NCBI GenBank assembly: GCA_010909725.1
Contig: JAACMV010000027.1
Location: 682,001 to 746,000, forward strand
From: Picochlorum sp. 'celeri'
Lineage: Eukaryota; Chlorophyta; Trebouxiophyceae
Length of the DNA: 64,000 nt
Direction: 5' to 3'
The number at the start of each line of letters is the position of its first letter. Within the stretch, counting starts at the first letter, position 1. The notes under the pieces are model-generated. The model searched no databases and had not been told where the DNA came from. It saw nothing but the letters and a program-made list of their open reading frames with translations. The position numbers and the translations under genes were made by a program. This document shows positions 25,050 through 34,743 of this stretch, piece after piece.

Positions 25050-25568
25050 TTACTTTCTTGCAAACATGCCCTTCTTCTTCTCTTTCTCCTCTTCAGCTGG
25101 CTTTTCCTTACACTTACCCTTCGCACTGCCAGCCAAGATGATACCCAGCACCAGAGCTACCCCTACTGCAGCTCCACCAATAAGTCCTTTTGGGGGCTTG
25201 GAGGCCTCCTTTGTCACCTCCTCCTTCTCTGCTTCCTCCTTCTTTTCACTTACTTCCTCCACGTCTTCCTCCTTCTGCTGAGAGAAACGAGATGGCACCT
25301 TTTCCTCAGTGACAGATGGTGCCTCAGCCTCTGCAACACTCTCAGATACCTCGCTGACAGACTCCGCGTCCTTTGCTGCCAGATTGCTGCTTGACGAATG
25401 AGTTGATCTTGGAGTAAGCATTTTCTTGATCTTTCCCTTCAACTTTCCGGACAGACTCCTTTTCCTATCCATGGCGCCAGCAGACGATCCAGAGCCAGCA
25501 GACTCCAAATCCAGCGCTGGGACAGTTGGCTTTGTCTCTGCTGGCTTGTTTTCGGCTGTATCAGACAT
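25050..25568 (-). CDS. Unknown Glu/Lys/Ala-rich protein with one C-terminal membrane segment
   Basis: 172 residues, no intron. Not recognised. Residues 1-30 are Ser/Ala/Gly-rich, followed by a basic patch (DRKRSLSGKLKGKIKKML) that could be a nuclear signal or membrane-binding helix. Then comes an acidic low-complexity stretch with many Glu, Ala and Ser, and a hydrophobic segment at about 128-148 (GLIGGAAVGVALVLGIILAG), ending in a Lys/Glu-rich tail. The layout suggests a tail-anchored or single-pass protein with its long N-terminus in the cytosol. A true ATG sits at 25568. Composition alone limits confidence. Confidence 0.6.
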   Translation of the reverse strand: MSDTAENKPAETKPTVPALDLESAGSGSSAGAMDRKRSLSGKLKGKIKKMLTPRSTHSSSSNLAAKDAESVSEVSESVAEAEAPSVTEEKVPSRFSQQKEEDVEEVSEKKEEAEKEEVTKEASKPPKGLIGGAAVGVALVLGIILAGSAKGKCKEKPAEEEKEKKKGMFARK

Positions 25569-25889
25569 TTTTCTCCTTACAATATCGCCAAATGAAATCT
25601 ACACAAGTGCAAGAAGAAATAGAAAAAGTAGCTCAGGAGTGCCGTATACCAGCGTTGACCGGGGAACAAAGCGTATTTATTGTTCACTTTGCATTTCTCT
25701 ACATACCTTGGGATAAAAATATGAATATAACTGGTCGGGCAAGGCCATGATTGCGTTTGTCTGATTCTGTCCAATTCAAATCTGAGATCTTCTTAAATCC
25801 GGGCGGATCGGATTTAAAATAGTTTGGCCACCCATGTTTTTCATATTGCCATAGTCCCTGCCCAAAGAAGTTAATTCTTTCAACTAATA
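25569..25889. promoter_or_regulatory. Divergent promoter region before UPF1
   Basis: 321 bases between the tail-membrane gene (-) and UPF1 (+). Contains a direct GGATCGGATTTAAAATAG-type AT-rich segment near 25805 and no recognisable gene. Confidence 0.35.
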
Positions 25890-28856
25890 ATGAGTTCTGA
25901 GAACCGAGAATGGTCAGAGCGTGCCGGAGGCTTGGACATTGACCTGTCCATGTTTGGTGGTGGAGCCAAGGATCTTTTGGATGATTACGGCGAGAACGTC
26001 TATTCTGCAGTAGAAGATGAATTTCGGAACATGGTTGTGGATATTACAGGGGAAGGTAAGCAACATGTGGCCATGGATGATGGGATAGAGCAGGAATTCT
26101 TTGGAGAAGAGGAGCGTCCTGAATGGACGTGTGCGTACTGTGGGATGCAGTCACCAGCAAGTGTGGTCAAGTGTGTTGGTACCGGTAAATGGTTCTGTAA
26201 TGGTCGTTCAGTGAATAATGCTTCCTGTATTGTGACTCATTTGGTCAAGTCTGGGAGGAAAGAGGTGGTGTTGCATAAACAGTCACCTCTTGGTGAGACT
26301 GTTTTGGAGTGCTATGCTACGGGGAATAAGAATGTATTCTCTCTTGGATTTGTTGCTTTACCGGATGAAAACACTGTGGTTTTATTGGGAAGGGATATTC
26401 CAGCTTCACACCCTGCTATTAAGGATTTGAATGTGGATATGAGCCAGTGGCAGCCACTGATACAAGATAGAGCTTTTGTCGATTGGTTAGTAAAACATCC
26501 TAGTGCGGAGGAGTTGAGAAAGTGTAAACGACTTCGGATCGAAGAAGCGAGTCGTTTGGAAGATATGTGGAAGAATGGACAGGGGGAGGCAACCCTCGAT
26601 GATCTGGCATGGTATGGCAATCTGGAGGAGGAATGCCTTCCTGTTGCCCTGCATTACGGAGATGCAGGGATGTACGAGTCTGTATTTGGGTCATTGATTC
26701 ATTTAGAGGCTGAATATGAAAAAATGGTGAAAGAGAGTCAAGTAAGGCATAATGTTCAGGTAAAATGGGATACAGCATTGAATATGAGGCACCTTGCGAA
26801 GTTTAGTTTCCCTAATGATGGAGCGGATTCTAAAGTCATGGTTGGAGATGAATTGAGGCTGAAGCATCCGTGTCCTTCACTGGGGAGCCCACCATGGGAA
26901 GGGGTAGGAACTGTGATTCGACTAGACAAGGCAACAGAGGAAATTCATTTGGAAATTCATCCGGCGGGAACCACTAGAAGCCATAATCGTAGATCTAAGA
27001 ATAGATCTAAGAATATGAAATCGTCGGAACCGCAAGAGCCGAGCAGTAAGGGTCCGCCAGTGCATGTAAATGGCGGGTATTCAGTAGAATTCGTGTGGAG
27101 GGGAGTATCGTATGAGAGGATGCAGAATGCCCTTCGATCTTTCGTAGCAGATGATACATCTGTTTCTGGGTATATTTATCATTCTATTCTGGGGCATACC
27201 GTGCCAACGCCTTCCGTGAAGTCAACAATGCCAAAGCGGCTTTCTGCTCCAGGATTGCCACCTTTGAATCACTCACAGATGCATGCAGTGAAGAGGGTTT
27301 TGTCAGAGCCATTATCATTAATTCAAGGTCCTCCTGGTACAGGAAAAACCGTCACCTCAGCCACGATTGTGTATCATTTAGCAAAGCAAGGGAAAGGACA
27401 GGTCTTGGTGACAGCGCCATCCAATATTGCTGTGGATCATTTGGCTGAGAGAATCTCGTTAACAGGTCTACGGGTTGTCCGTATGCTATCAAAGACAAGA
27501 GAAGAAGTAGGGAGTTCCGTTGAGAATCTAACCTTGCAATACCAGATCCAGAATCTAGATATACCTGCTGCAGCTGAGCTGCGGAAACTGCAGCTGCTAA
27601 GGAACGAATTGGACGAACTTGCTCCACATGATGAGAAGAAATATCGCTATATTTTGCGTACATTGGAAAAGAAAGTCCTCAGCGCGGCCGATGTTATTTG
27701 TGTGACTTGTGTTGGGGCAGGAGATTCTAGGCTAGCCAACTTTAGTTTTAGAAGGGTGCTTATTGATGAAGCTACCCAAGCTGTGGAACCAGAGGCATTA
27801 ATTCCTTTAGTTATGGGTTGCAAACAGGCTGTCTTGGTCGGGGACCATTGCCAGCTGGGACCAGTGATCGTGAATAAAAAGGCTGCTGATGCTGGACTAT
27901 GTCAAAGTTTATTCGAGAGGCTCATGTTACTAGGTATCAAGCCAATTAGATTAGCCGTACAATACAGGATGCACCCAGCTCTTTCTGCTTTCCCTTCTAA
28001 TATGTTTTACGAAGGCGCTCTTCAGAACGGTGTGAGTGCTGCAGAGCGCATTCATTCAGTCAGCCTTCCTTGGCCAAATCCAGACACCCCTTTAATGTTC
28101 TGGTCTCAACTGGGAGCTGAGGAAATCTCATCTTCTGGAACATCATATTTAAATAGAACAGAAGCCACTGCTGTTGAAAAACTCGTGACGCATCTCTTGA
28201 GAAACGGAATTAGGCCAGGGCAAATTGGAGTCATCACACCATATGAAGGTCAAAGGGCTCATGTCGTGTCTTTGATGACAAGAAATGGAACTCTCTCGCA
28301 AAATTTGTATGATGAGATAGAAGTGGCTAGCGTAGATTCGTTTCAAGGCAGAGAAAAAGATTATATAATCTTGTCATGTGTCAGGTCCAACGAGCATCAA
28401 GGCATTGGATTTCTGTCAGATCCAAGGAGATTGAACGTGGCTCTGACTAGAGCAAGGTTCGGCTTGGTTATTCTAGGGAATCCGAAGGTTTTATCAAAGC
28501 AGATGATATGGTCAGCATTAGCATATCACTTCAAAGAAGAAGATGCTTTGGTAGAAGGATCACTGAAAGCTTTGAAACCTAGTACAGCGTCTCTCGGCCG
28601 TCAAAGAAAGTTTGCCATGGTTGGTATCGGACCAACTGGAATGAGCAAGTTCAGGCCTGTCACGAATGCTGGTGAACGATTCGAAGATCTTGACCACAAC
28701 TTTGAAGGAGAACAAAAGAAGAGGCGAGCCCATGTGTTCTCTAGAGACCCTTTCTCTATCGGAGATTTCCCAGCATTGGAGACAAGATCACGGGAAATTA
28801 CGGATCCAAATCATCCAGTCTCTCCGACGGCAAGCCAGGGAAACCACTTTTTCTAA
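25890..28856 (+). CDS. UPF1: UPF1 RNA helicase (nonsense-mediated decay)
   Basis: 988-residue SF1 helicase, the core ATPase of nonsense-mediated mRNA decay; intronless. The N-terminal Cys/His zinc domain begins near residue 80 (WTCAYCGMQSPASVVKC ... WFCNGR ... CIVTHLVKSGRKEVVLHK), which binds UPF2. Helicase motifs follow in order: Q-motif LNHSQMHAV, Walker A GPPGTGKTVTSATIV near residue 480, Ia VTAPSNIAVDHLAE, motif II LIDEATQAVEPE near 624, III VLVGDHCQLGP, IV QYRMHPALSAFPS, V VASVDSFQGREKDYIILSCV and VI LNVALTRARFGLVI. The stalk and 1B subdomains lie between the zinc domain and Walker A. The C-terminal tail is short and has few SQ dipeptides, unlike the SQ-rich tail of metazoan and plant UPF1. 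Confidence 0.97.
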   Translation: MSSENREWSERAGGLDIDLSMFGGGAKDLLDDYGENVYSAVEDEFRNMVVDITGEGKQHVAMDDGIEQEFFGEEERPEWTCAYCGMQSPASVVKCVGTGKWFCNGRSVNNASCIVTHLVKSGRKEVVLHKQSPLGETVLECYATGNKNVFSLGFVALPDENTVVLLGRDIPASHPAIKDLNVDMSQWQPLIQDRAFVDWLVKHPSAEELRKCKRLRIEEASRLEDMWKNGQGEATLDDLAWYGNLEEECLPVALHYGDAGMYESVFGSLIHLEAEYEKMVKESQVRHNVQVKWDTALNMRHLAKFSFPNDGADSKVMVGDELRLKHPCPSLGSPPWEGVGTVIRLDKATEEIHLEIHPAGTTRSHNRRSKNRSKNMKSSEPQEPSSKGPPVHVNGGYSVEFVWRGVSYERMQNALRSFVADDTSVSGYIYHSILGHTVPTPSVKSTMPKRLSAPGLPPLNHSQMHAVKRVLSEPLSLIQGPPGTGKTVTSATIVYHLAKQGKGQVLVTAPSNIAVDHLAERISLTGLRVVRMLSKTREEVGSSVENLTLQYQIQNLDIPAAAELRKLQLLRNELDELAPHDEKKYRYILRTLEKKVLSAADVICVTCVGAGDSRLANFSFRRVLIDEATQAVEPEALIPLVMGCKQAVLVGDHCQLGPVIVNKKAADAGLCQSLFERLMLLGIKPIRLAVQYRMHPALSAFPSNMFYEGALQNGVSAAERIHSVSLPWPNPDTPLMFWSQLGAEEISSSGTSYLNRTEATAVEKLVTHLLRNGIRPGQIGVITPYEGQRAHVVSLMTRNGTLSQNLYDEIEVASVDSFQGREKDYIILSCVRSNEHQGIGFLSDPRRLNVALTRARFGLVILGNPKVLSKQMIWSALAYHFKEEDALVEGSLKALKPSTASLGRQRKFAMVGIGPTGMSKFRPVTNAGERFEDLDHNFEGEQKKRRAHVFSRDPFSIGDFPALETRSREITDPNHPVSPTASQGNHFF

Positions 28857-29447
28857 CGACTGCTGGGGATAATGTGATAATCAGTGCGATGCATATCGAC
28901 AAATCTAGATTCGTCCAGACCATGGCCATGGCGCGATGGCGCCCAGATTCAGTGGGCGCCCCTCCTTGGTACCTGTCGAGGCACACAACAACGGAATTAC
29001 GCTACGCTTTCGAGAAATCTTCTCCCGAAATTCTGCGATGATTGGCCCCAAAACCAAAAAAAATTGATCAAACTTCAATTTTGCGGGCAACGTATACCGT
29101 AATAAGTGTAAATAAATAAGTAAACAGTGTGACAACTGTAGTCTTGTTCATACCAACAGAGGAAATATGCCTATTTGCTGCTGTATTGTGCGTTCACGGA
29201 ATGCTGCTCTTGAATGGAGTTTGTGATGTTTAGAAATAAAATTTGAACTTTTATGCATATGTAGCGAATCATCAAGAAAGCTGCATCCGCTGGAGAGGAT
29301 GACGAGACAGCTGCCCCGAGTAAGACTTCGTCTGGGAGCATGGTGAAGAACACCTCATCTTCTGCGCCGAAATAAAGTCTTTGGCTCAAATTGATTGCAC
29401 CTCTAAACTCTATTGCATGTGAAACTCAACAGAATATGTAATTAACT
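28857..29447. other. Convergent 3' region of UPF1 and the M1 peptidase, with a strong hairpin
   Basis: 591 bases between two convergent stops. A palindrome CCATGGCCATGG (28920-28931) is followed by an 8-bp GC-rich hairpin at 28938-28960 (GGCGCCCA, 7-base loop, TGGGCGCC). A TGTAA at 29107-29111 could be the UPF1 polyadenylation signal. A minus-strand frame at 29171-29389 lacks an ATG and any family resemblance and is treated as 3' UTR of the peptidase gene. Confidence 0.45.
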
Positions 29448-32400
29448 TTATCCTGGCCTTCCAGATGCAGAGGCACAAAGAGAATGTACAATGTTTTGCT
29501 CTGAAGCATGTGCCTGGGCCAACCTACCATGCCAGCTGGTAATCAGAGAGGGATTACACCGTGCTGCATACTTGGCTACAACTTTTGACAATTTTTCAAT
29601 ATCAGAAGATATTCGTGGCGTTCTGATATCTTTTAATGCCACACATGCCACATCACCACCCATGTCTTCGAGTAATGATATTGCTTTCTCTAAACCATCT
29701 TGCCCTCCTCTCCAGGACATGAGAACTACGGTATGCGCCACATCCGCGCAGACGTCCACTATCTCACTCTTTGGATGTGGCTCTGTAGTTAAAATACTCT
29801 GCAGTGTTTCCTCTACTATCGCATATTCTTGCACATAAATAATGCTATGCAAGCATCTCGTTCCCTCTGCAATATCTTCTTCCCCAAGGTAGCACTTGGA
29901 TAATGCACGCGCCATGTCGTTTGCTGAAGGCGATTCTTCACAAAGCCCACTTGCAAGTGCACCATATATTGCAGTGTAGAGGTCCACGCTGACTGCAGGT
30001 CTTTCTTGGCCATGCGCTTCATTGCTTGAGACAAGGTAGTGCCGAAATAAGGGTGTGGATCCAGAATGGCTACAGAGGGAAGCAATCCAATTCTGAGATG
30101 TCTCAGAATTTTGATGAGTAGTTTCCTGATGGTTTCCGAGAGATTCGTACTGTACGGGATATAAAAGAATTCGCAAAATCAAATCTGGATGAGCTACATG
30201 ACGCAAATATTCATCCTCCTGGTTGCTTCCTTTCATCTTCATTTCAGCGTCATACTCGGGATAGAGTGTATGAAATATGTCTTGCAGTTTCAGAGCACAT
30301 TCATTATCATCGACATAGGAACTTTTTCGAGCCAAATCCTCCAAGTCTGCCAATATTTGGTATGCTGGAGCAAGGAGAAGATATTCAGAAAGTCCTCGAG
30401 GAAAATCCTGAATGGTAGTACCAATAAAATCCAGCACGAATAGTGTAACACTCAAGGCTTGACTGTCTTCTAGCAATGCTATCTCGTAATGATCAAGCAT
30501 GAGGTTGGCTAAAAAAATCAGCTTGTTTCTGAAATCTTCAAAATGGCATGACTTGTCATCTTGCAGAAGCATATCAATCATCTCAGACACTTGGCTCAAT
30601 TGATATCGAATCCTCATAGTGTGTAGATTTATGTTGGGGCCTACTGCAGCTGAAGGCGAATAACTGTTCTTTGTCGAAACATGATCTGAGCCACATTGAG
30701 GCACAAAGTCCAGATAAGGATGCTCCACCTCCCCCAATAGATTTTGGCACGTTCTCAATCTCTCCAGTTTAACCTCATCAATACCATCAGTATTGATATG
30801 AGAAGAATTCCATGCACAAAAGGCTCTGACTTGAATGGCAGAGCTGTTCCTGTCAGTCTTATTACCCACTATTCCCAGCAATCCTGCCGGAAGGAACAGT
30901 AATGGAGCAACTGCAACATGAACAATGAAACTCGAAATCATGATATATCCTACAGTGTATGCATATGATTGTCTACGTACGGCTCCCGGCAGAAGAATTA
31001 ACGTTATTAGGAAAAGCATCAATGCTAGAAAAAGCATCAAGCCCTAGATTGAAATTGCTTTTTTTATGCTGCTCAATTACGTTCAGAATATCAATGGTAC
31101 TAAAAGAGTACTCCTTCAATAAATCCTGCAATGTAGAGAATAAATAGTCTTCATTCAAAAGAGAATACAGTGCAATAGCCCCCCTTGAGTATACAAGGCT
31201 GTCGTCCAAGTCAAGGTCAGATTTTGGAACCAATGGGCCACAGAGTAAAGGATCCGTGCATTGCAAATTATTTTGAACTATTCCATCATGGACATGCTGC
31301 TTCTCTCCTCCGGGTGTAATGCCTATAAATCGAAACACATCAGTTGAAAGCCTGCTGTCTATATGATGCAAGCAGTAATATTCCACTGTGACAGCAAACC
31401 CTTCATTCAGAAATAACTCGGTCCAATTCTTTGCAGTCATCATATTCCCGAGCCACTGATGAGCCACCTCATGGCACACAACTGAAAGCATTTGATAATG
31501 CCAAAACGACCCGTTTCTATCAAGTAGGCGTACTTCATCAAAGATCAGCAAACCCCAGTTCTCCATGGCCCCCTTTCGACCTGGAAAAGCGACAAAATCA
31601 AAGACTTTCTGCGGCTGCTCTAGCTGAAACATATCTGTATAGAACTCAAGCGCCTTCACACCTGCAACAACTGCTGGAGATATACGATCCTTTCCACGGA
31701 TTGACCATCCTCGTACTTCATATATGCTATCCTGAACCTCCTCTATCGACCTTGAGGATACTACATCAAACTTGCCTGATACAAAAGCAACCAAGTACGT
31801 AGACATGATCGGCGTTGACTCGAAAACAACAACCCGAGAGGCCCCATCAGATGAATTGAACAAGTGGCTCTGCTTCCCATTACTCAAAACTACAGGGGCC
31901 TCATCATAAGGCGCCTCTACACGAATATGGAATATCGACTTGAAAAGAGGGGCATCAAGGCATGGAAAAACTCTTCGAGCTCCATTTCTCTCCAATTGTG
32001 ACCCCACAGCAATACATTCTTGACATCCATCATCAATATTTCCCTTTGCTGTGTTCTCACATATGACATGTTTCGATCGATGCAAACCTAGGTCCGTAGC
32101 TTTATCTGAAACTACGCCGCGATACACAATAGAGATCACGTAAGTTGCATCCTTCTCAAAAATGTGACCCGGCCAATGAAGGGTATATAGATTCTGTTCA
32201 AAACTCTGAGCAGGCTTTGCCTGTTTGTGCAACAAAACAAACTCATGCTGACACGCCTTTGTATCTGAACAAATTGAAATCTCAGACGTTCCAGGCTTTG
32301 AAACACCAATAGTATCAACCGTAAGATTCTCAGCATGGAATAATAGACAGGAAACACTCTGATGCATTCTCACAGTAACCCTTGTCTGGCCTTCAAACCC

Positions 32401-32763
32401 TGGCTCTTGGGTATCGACACGAAACAATTCTGTATCAAAGTGCAGCGAAACATTGTACTCCTTTGGCTCGAATATCTGCAGGACGGCGCTAGAATAATCA
32501 TCCAGATCAATGCTCCAAAGCCCACAGGATTTCAGTTCTTCTTCCCAGTTGCTGTCAACAGGATTATATTTGCCTACGAATATCCCTAACAGCCCAAAGA
32601 CGATTACTACAATGATAAAAATAGATACAGAGATCCATAACTTTGTTTTGCGGCCGATCCGAGATGAAATGGGTACCCTAAGAGAGCCAGTCTCCCGTTC
32701 GACTTGCTGTGCTGCTGTCAGGCACTCAGTTTCCGCCGCACTAATGGAATCGAATCCACGCAT
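29448..32763 (-). CDS. M1-family membrane aminopeptidase
   Basis: 1081-residue zinc aminopeptidase from exons 32763-30981 and 30910-29448. A type II anchor lies near residues 42-65 (LWISVSIFIIVVIVFGLLGIFVG), putting the catalytic part outside the cytosol. Catalytic landmarks: the exopeptidase motif GAMENWGL, zinc motif HEVAHQWLGN with the third ligand in ELFLNEGFA, and RVFPCLDAPLFKSIFHI upstream. Many N-x-S/T sites and Cys pairs fit an extracellular or luminal enzyme. A 70-nt GT-AG intron (30911-30980) was chosen because without it the frame stops; it joins NSSAGS to LAPLLFLPAGLL. The C-terminal half is helical, as in ERAP1-like domains, but poorly conserved, so the final exon structure is less sure. 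Confidence 0.88.
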
Positions 32764-33008
32764 TTCATGTTGAATTTATATTCAGAATATAAGGAATTGC
32801 TGCATGAGATGCTGCATCATCACACATGATGGCAGCTGATCACAACATTGCTGCATCTTCCATCTTTTAAAGCTTGGACTCAGTCCTCCATGTCGACAAT
32901 GCAGGGCCATCATGCAACACTGGGCCATTAATAACACAAATTGCTGATACAGATCGGTATAATTTGATAGTATCCGTGTTTGAATAAAGAAGGGTAGTGG
33001 AAATAGTC

Positions 33009-33574
33009 ATGTCGACTGAGCAGAAACAAGAAAAATCACTCGTTCCTCCTGGAACTGGGGAGGCCATGGTAACGGACAATGCTGAGGAGAAACAAGTAGA
33101 TATGCCACCATCTGCAGAAGATGATTCGAAAAAAGCGGAAAACCCAAAGGGGGGTGAGGGACAACCTGAGACCGTTGTTGAAAAATCGAAAGATGCTGGA
33201 GAAGCCAAGAAAAAGGATGAAGGCGATAAAGCAGCACCAGTGAAGGAAGAACCAACTGAGGAAGATCTGAAAACAATGCCTGTGAGAAAATATCTCGAGA
33301 CCACAGGTATGCAGAATGCTTCAGGGACATGTTTAGTGGTGAGGACCGGTTTGTTTGTTGACCATGATGATTGTTGTTGTGTGCAGTCGTTGGTGTAGTG
33401 ATGCAAGGAATGCAACAGCTTGTACGAAGGAGACCCGATGATCCAGTTGAATGGCTGGCTGATTTCCTGCAGAGAAATAATCCGAAAAAGAGAAAGATGG
33501 AGGAGGAGCCTCAAACAGAAAAGCCCCCCTCGGATGCTGTTGCACCTGCTGCTGCAGCTGTGAAAGCAGATTAA
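33009..33574 (+). CDS. DPY30: DPY30-domain protein
   Basis: 161 residues from exons 33009-33306 and 33387-33574 (80-nt intron). The conserved Dpy-30 dimerisation motif is created by splicing: VRKYLETTVVGVVMQGMQQL, then RRRPDDPVEWLADFLQRNNP, the hallmark of DPY30, a core subunit of COMPASS/MLL histone H3K4 methyltransferases; related motifs also occur in flagellar radial-spoke proteins. The N-terminal 85 residues are a low-complexity Lys/Glu/Pro-rich extension. A nuclear COMPASS role is likely since nothing else is attached. The ATG at 33009 was chosen over an upstream in-frame GTG. Converges on GET2 with a 28-bp gap. Confidence 0.88.
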
Positions 33575-33602
33575 AAATCTCACATTACCATGGTATTTAC
33601 AT

Positions 33603-34699
33603 TCAACTCCAAGCTAATGGTAATAACTGATACGAAACCGAAATGACTATGTAATATCCAGCATCGAGAAACAGTGTATTGATGAGAGTTTTAAACAAGT
33701 TGACGCTCTTGAGTACTTTTGCTACATGTGGAGGGAGCAACTTGACCATTTTACTCATGATGCTGAACTCATTTTGTTGTATCGAAGAATCATCGCCTCC
33801 ATCCACGTGCTTTTCAAGTATTGATGGACTCATGTATGACACAAGGAATACTGACAACATTACTCCCAAGCTTACGGCAAATACAAACAGCATGGGTTTG
33901 TTGTTCAATATATGCAGCAAAAGTCCTGGTGGAATGTACTCAAAAGCAGATCGTTGGATCTTTTGTACGCCGTACTTGTGACTCCTAGAAAGACATTGAG
34001 TCATGGTGCCAGCATCAAAACGCTGAAAAATCTGTGAGCAGGATGCAACAGCTCTTTGATAGCTCGCGTGGATATCCCTATCTGTAGCCAATTGGGTATG
34101 TGTTCCATCCTTGAATAGACATAGGAGCAGCGACACGAGAAAAACTGCCATCATTCTCAATCTCTGTGATGTGGCAATAGAGGCACTCATCCGTTCAACC
34201 TTGTTCAAGGAATGCAAACGCAACAATCCAGCCGACCTGGTCCTCTTCTTCTTGTTTGCTGACCCAGGGGACGACAATCCTACCGAATACTTGGTCCATG
34301 CGCCATCCGCAGCTGTCCCCACCTTTCTCGTCGTCTGTGCCGCGACACGGGGCCCCTCTGTGTTCAAGTGAGACGCCCTGTCCACCTGCTTCTCGCGACC
34401 CGGTGCTTTCCGAGCAGGCAATTTGGGTCCCATTGATGAACCTTCATCCATCTTTTTGCCATCAAATGTCGTCTCATCATGCCCTGAATGCAAAATAGAG
34501 TCGCACAGCGACAAATGAATACGTGGCAATTTCCTCGATTGGAAATGTAATCGTTCATACAAACAAACAAAGAGACCATACCTGCATCAGATGATATCTT
34601 CTGCTGTAACCCTGTTATCTTTTCTAATCTAGTGTTCCCCCTCTCGAGAATCTTGCGTCTTCTCCTCTCAGCTGGACTCAAAATTTCCTCCTCCGACAT
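33603..34699 (-). CDS. GET2: GET2/CAMLG-like receptor subunit for tail-anchored protein insertion
   Basis: 332 residues from exons 34699-34582 and 34483-33603. The N-terminus carries the defining basic motif of Get2/CAML, SPAERRRRKILERGNTRLEK then ITG, which binds the Get3 ATPase. Three hydrophobic segments follow in the C-terminal half: MMAVFLVSLLLCLF near residue 165, MLFVFAVSLGVMLSVFLVSYM near 250 and a final one near the end (GYYIVISVSYQLLPLAW). A long basic, Ser/Lys-rich linker joins motif and membrane part. This matches the architecture of the ER receptor that, with GET1/WRB, inserts tail-anchored proteins. Sequence conservation outside the motif is low, as is usual for the family. It starts 44 bp after the VDE-related stop on the same strand. 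Confidence 0.82.
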
Positions 34700-34743
34700 G
34701 CTGTTTTTCTTGTCTACATGTGCTACAACGATGATGGATTGTT

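Noticed and set aside
29171..29389. 72-codon minus-strand frame as a third exon of the M1 peptidase
   Set aside because: A possible acceptor precedes it, but no in-frame donor near the end of the previous exon was convincing and the peptide does not resemble an M1 C-terminus.
32867..33583. 238-codon minus-strand frame opposite DPY30
   Set aside because: It covers the DPY30 exons and their intron; the plus strand splices into a recognisable Dpy-30 motif.
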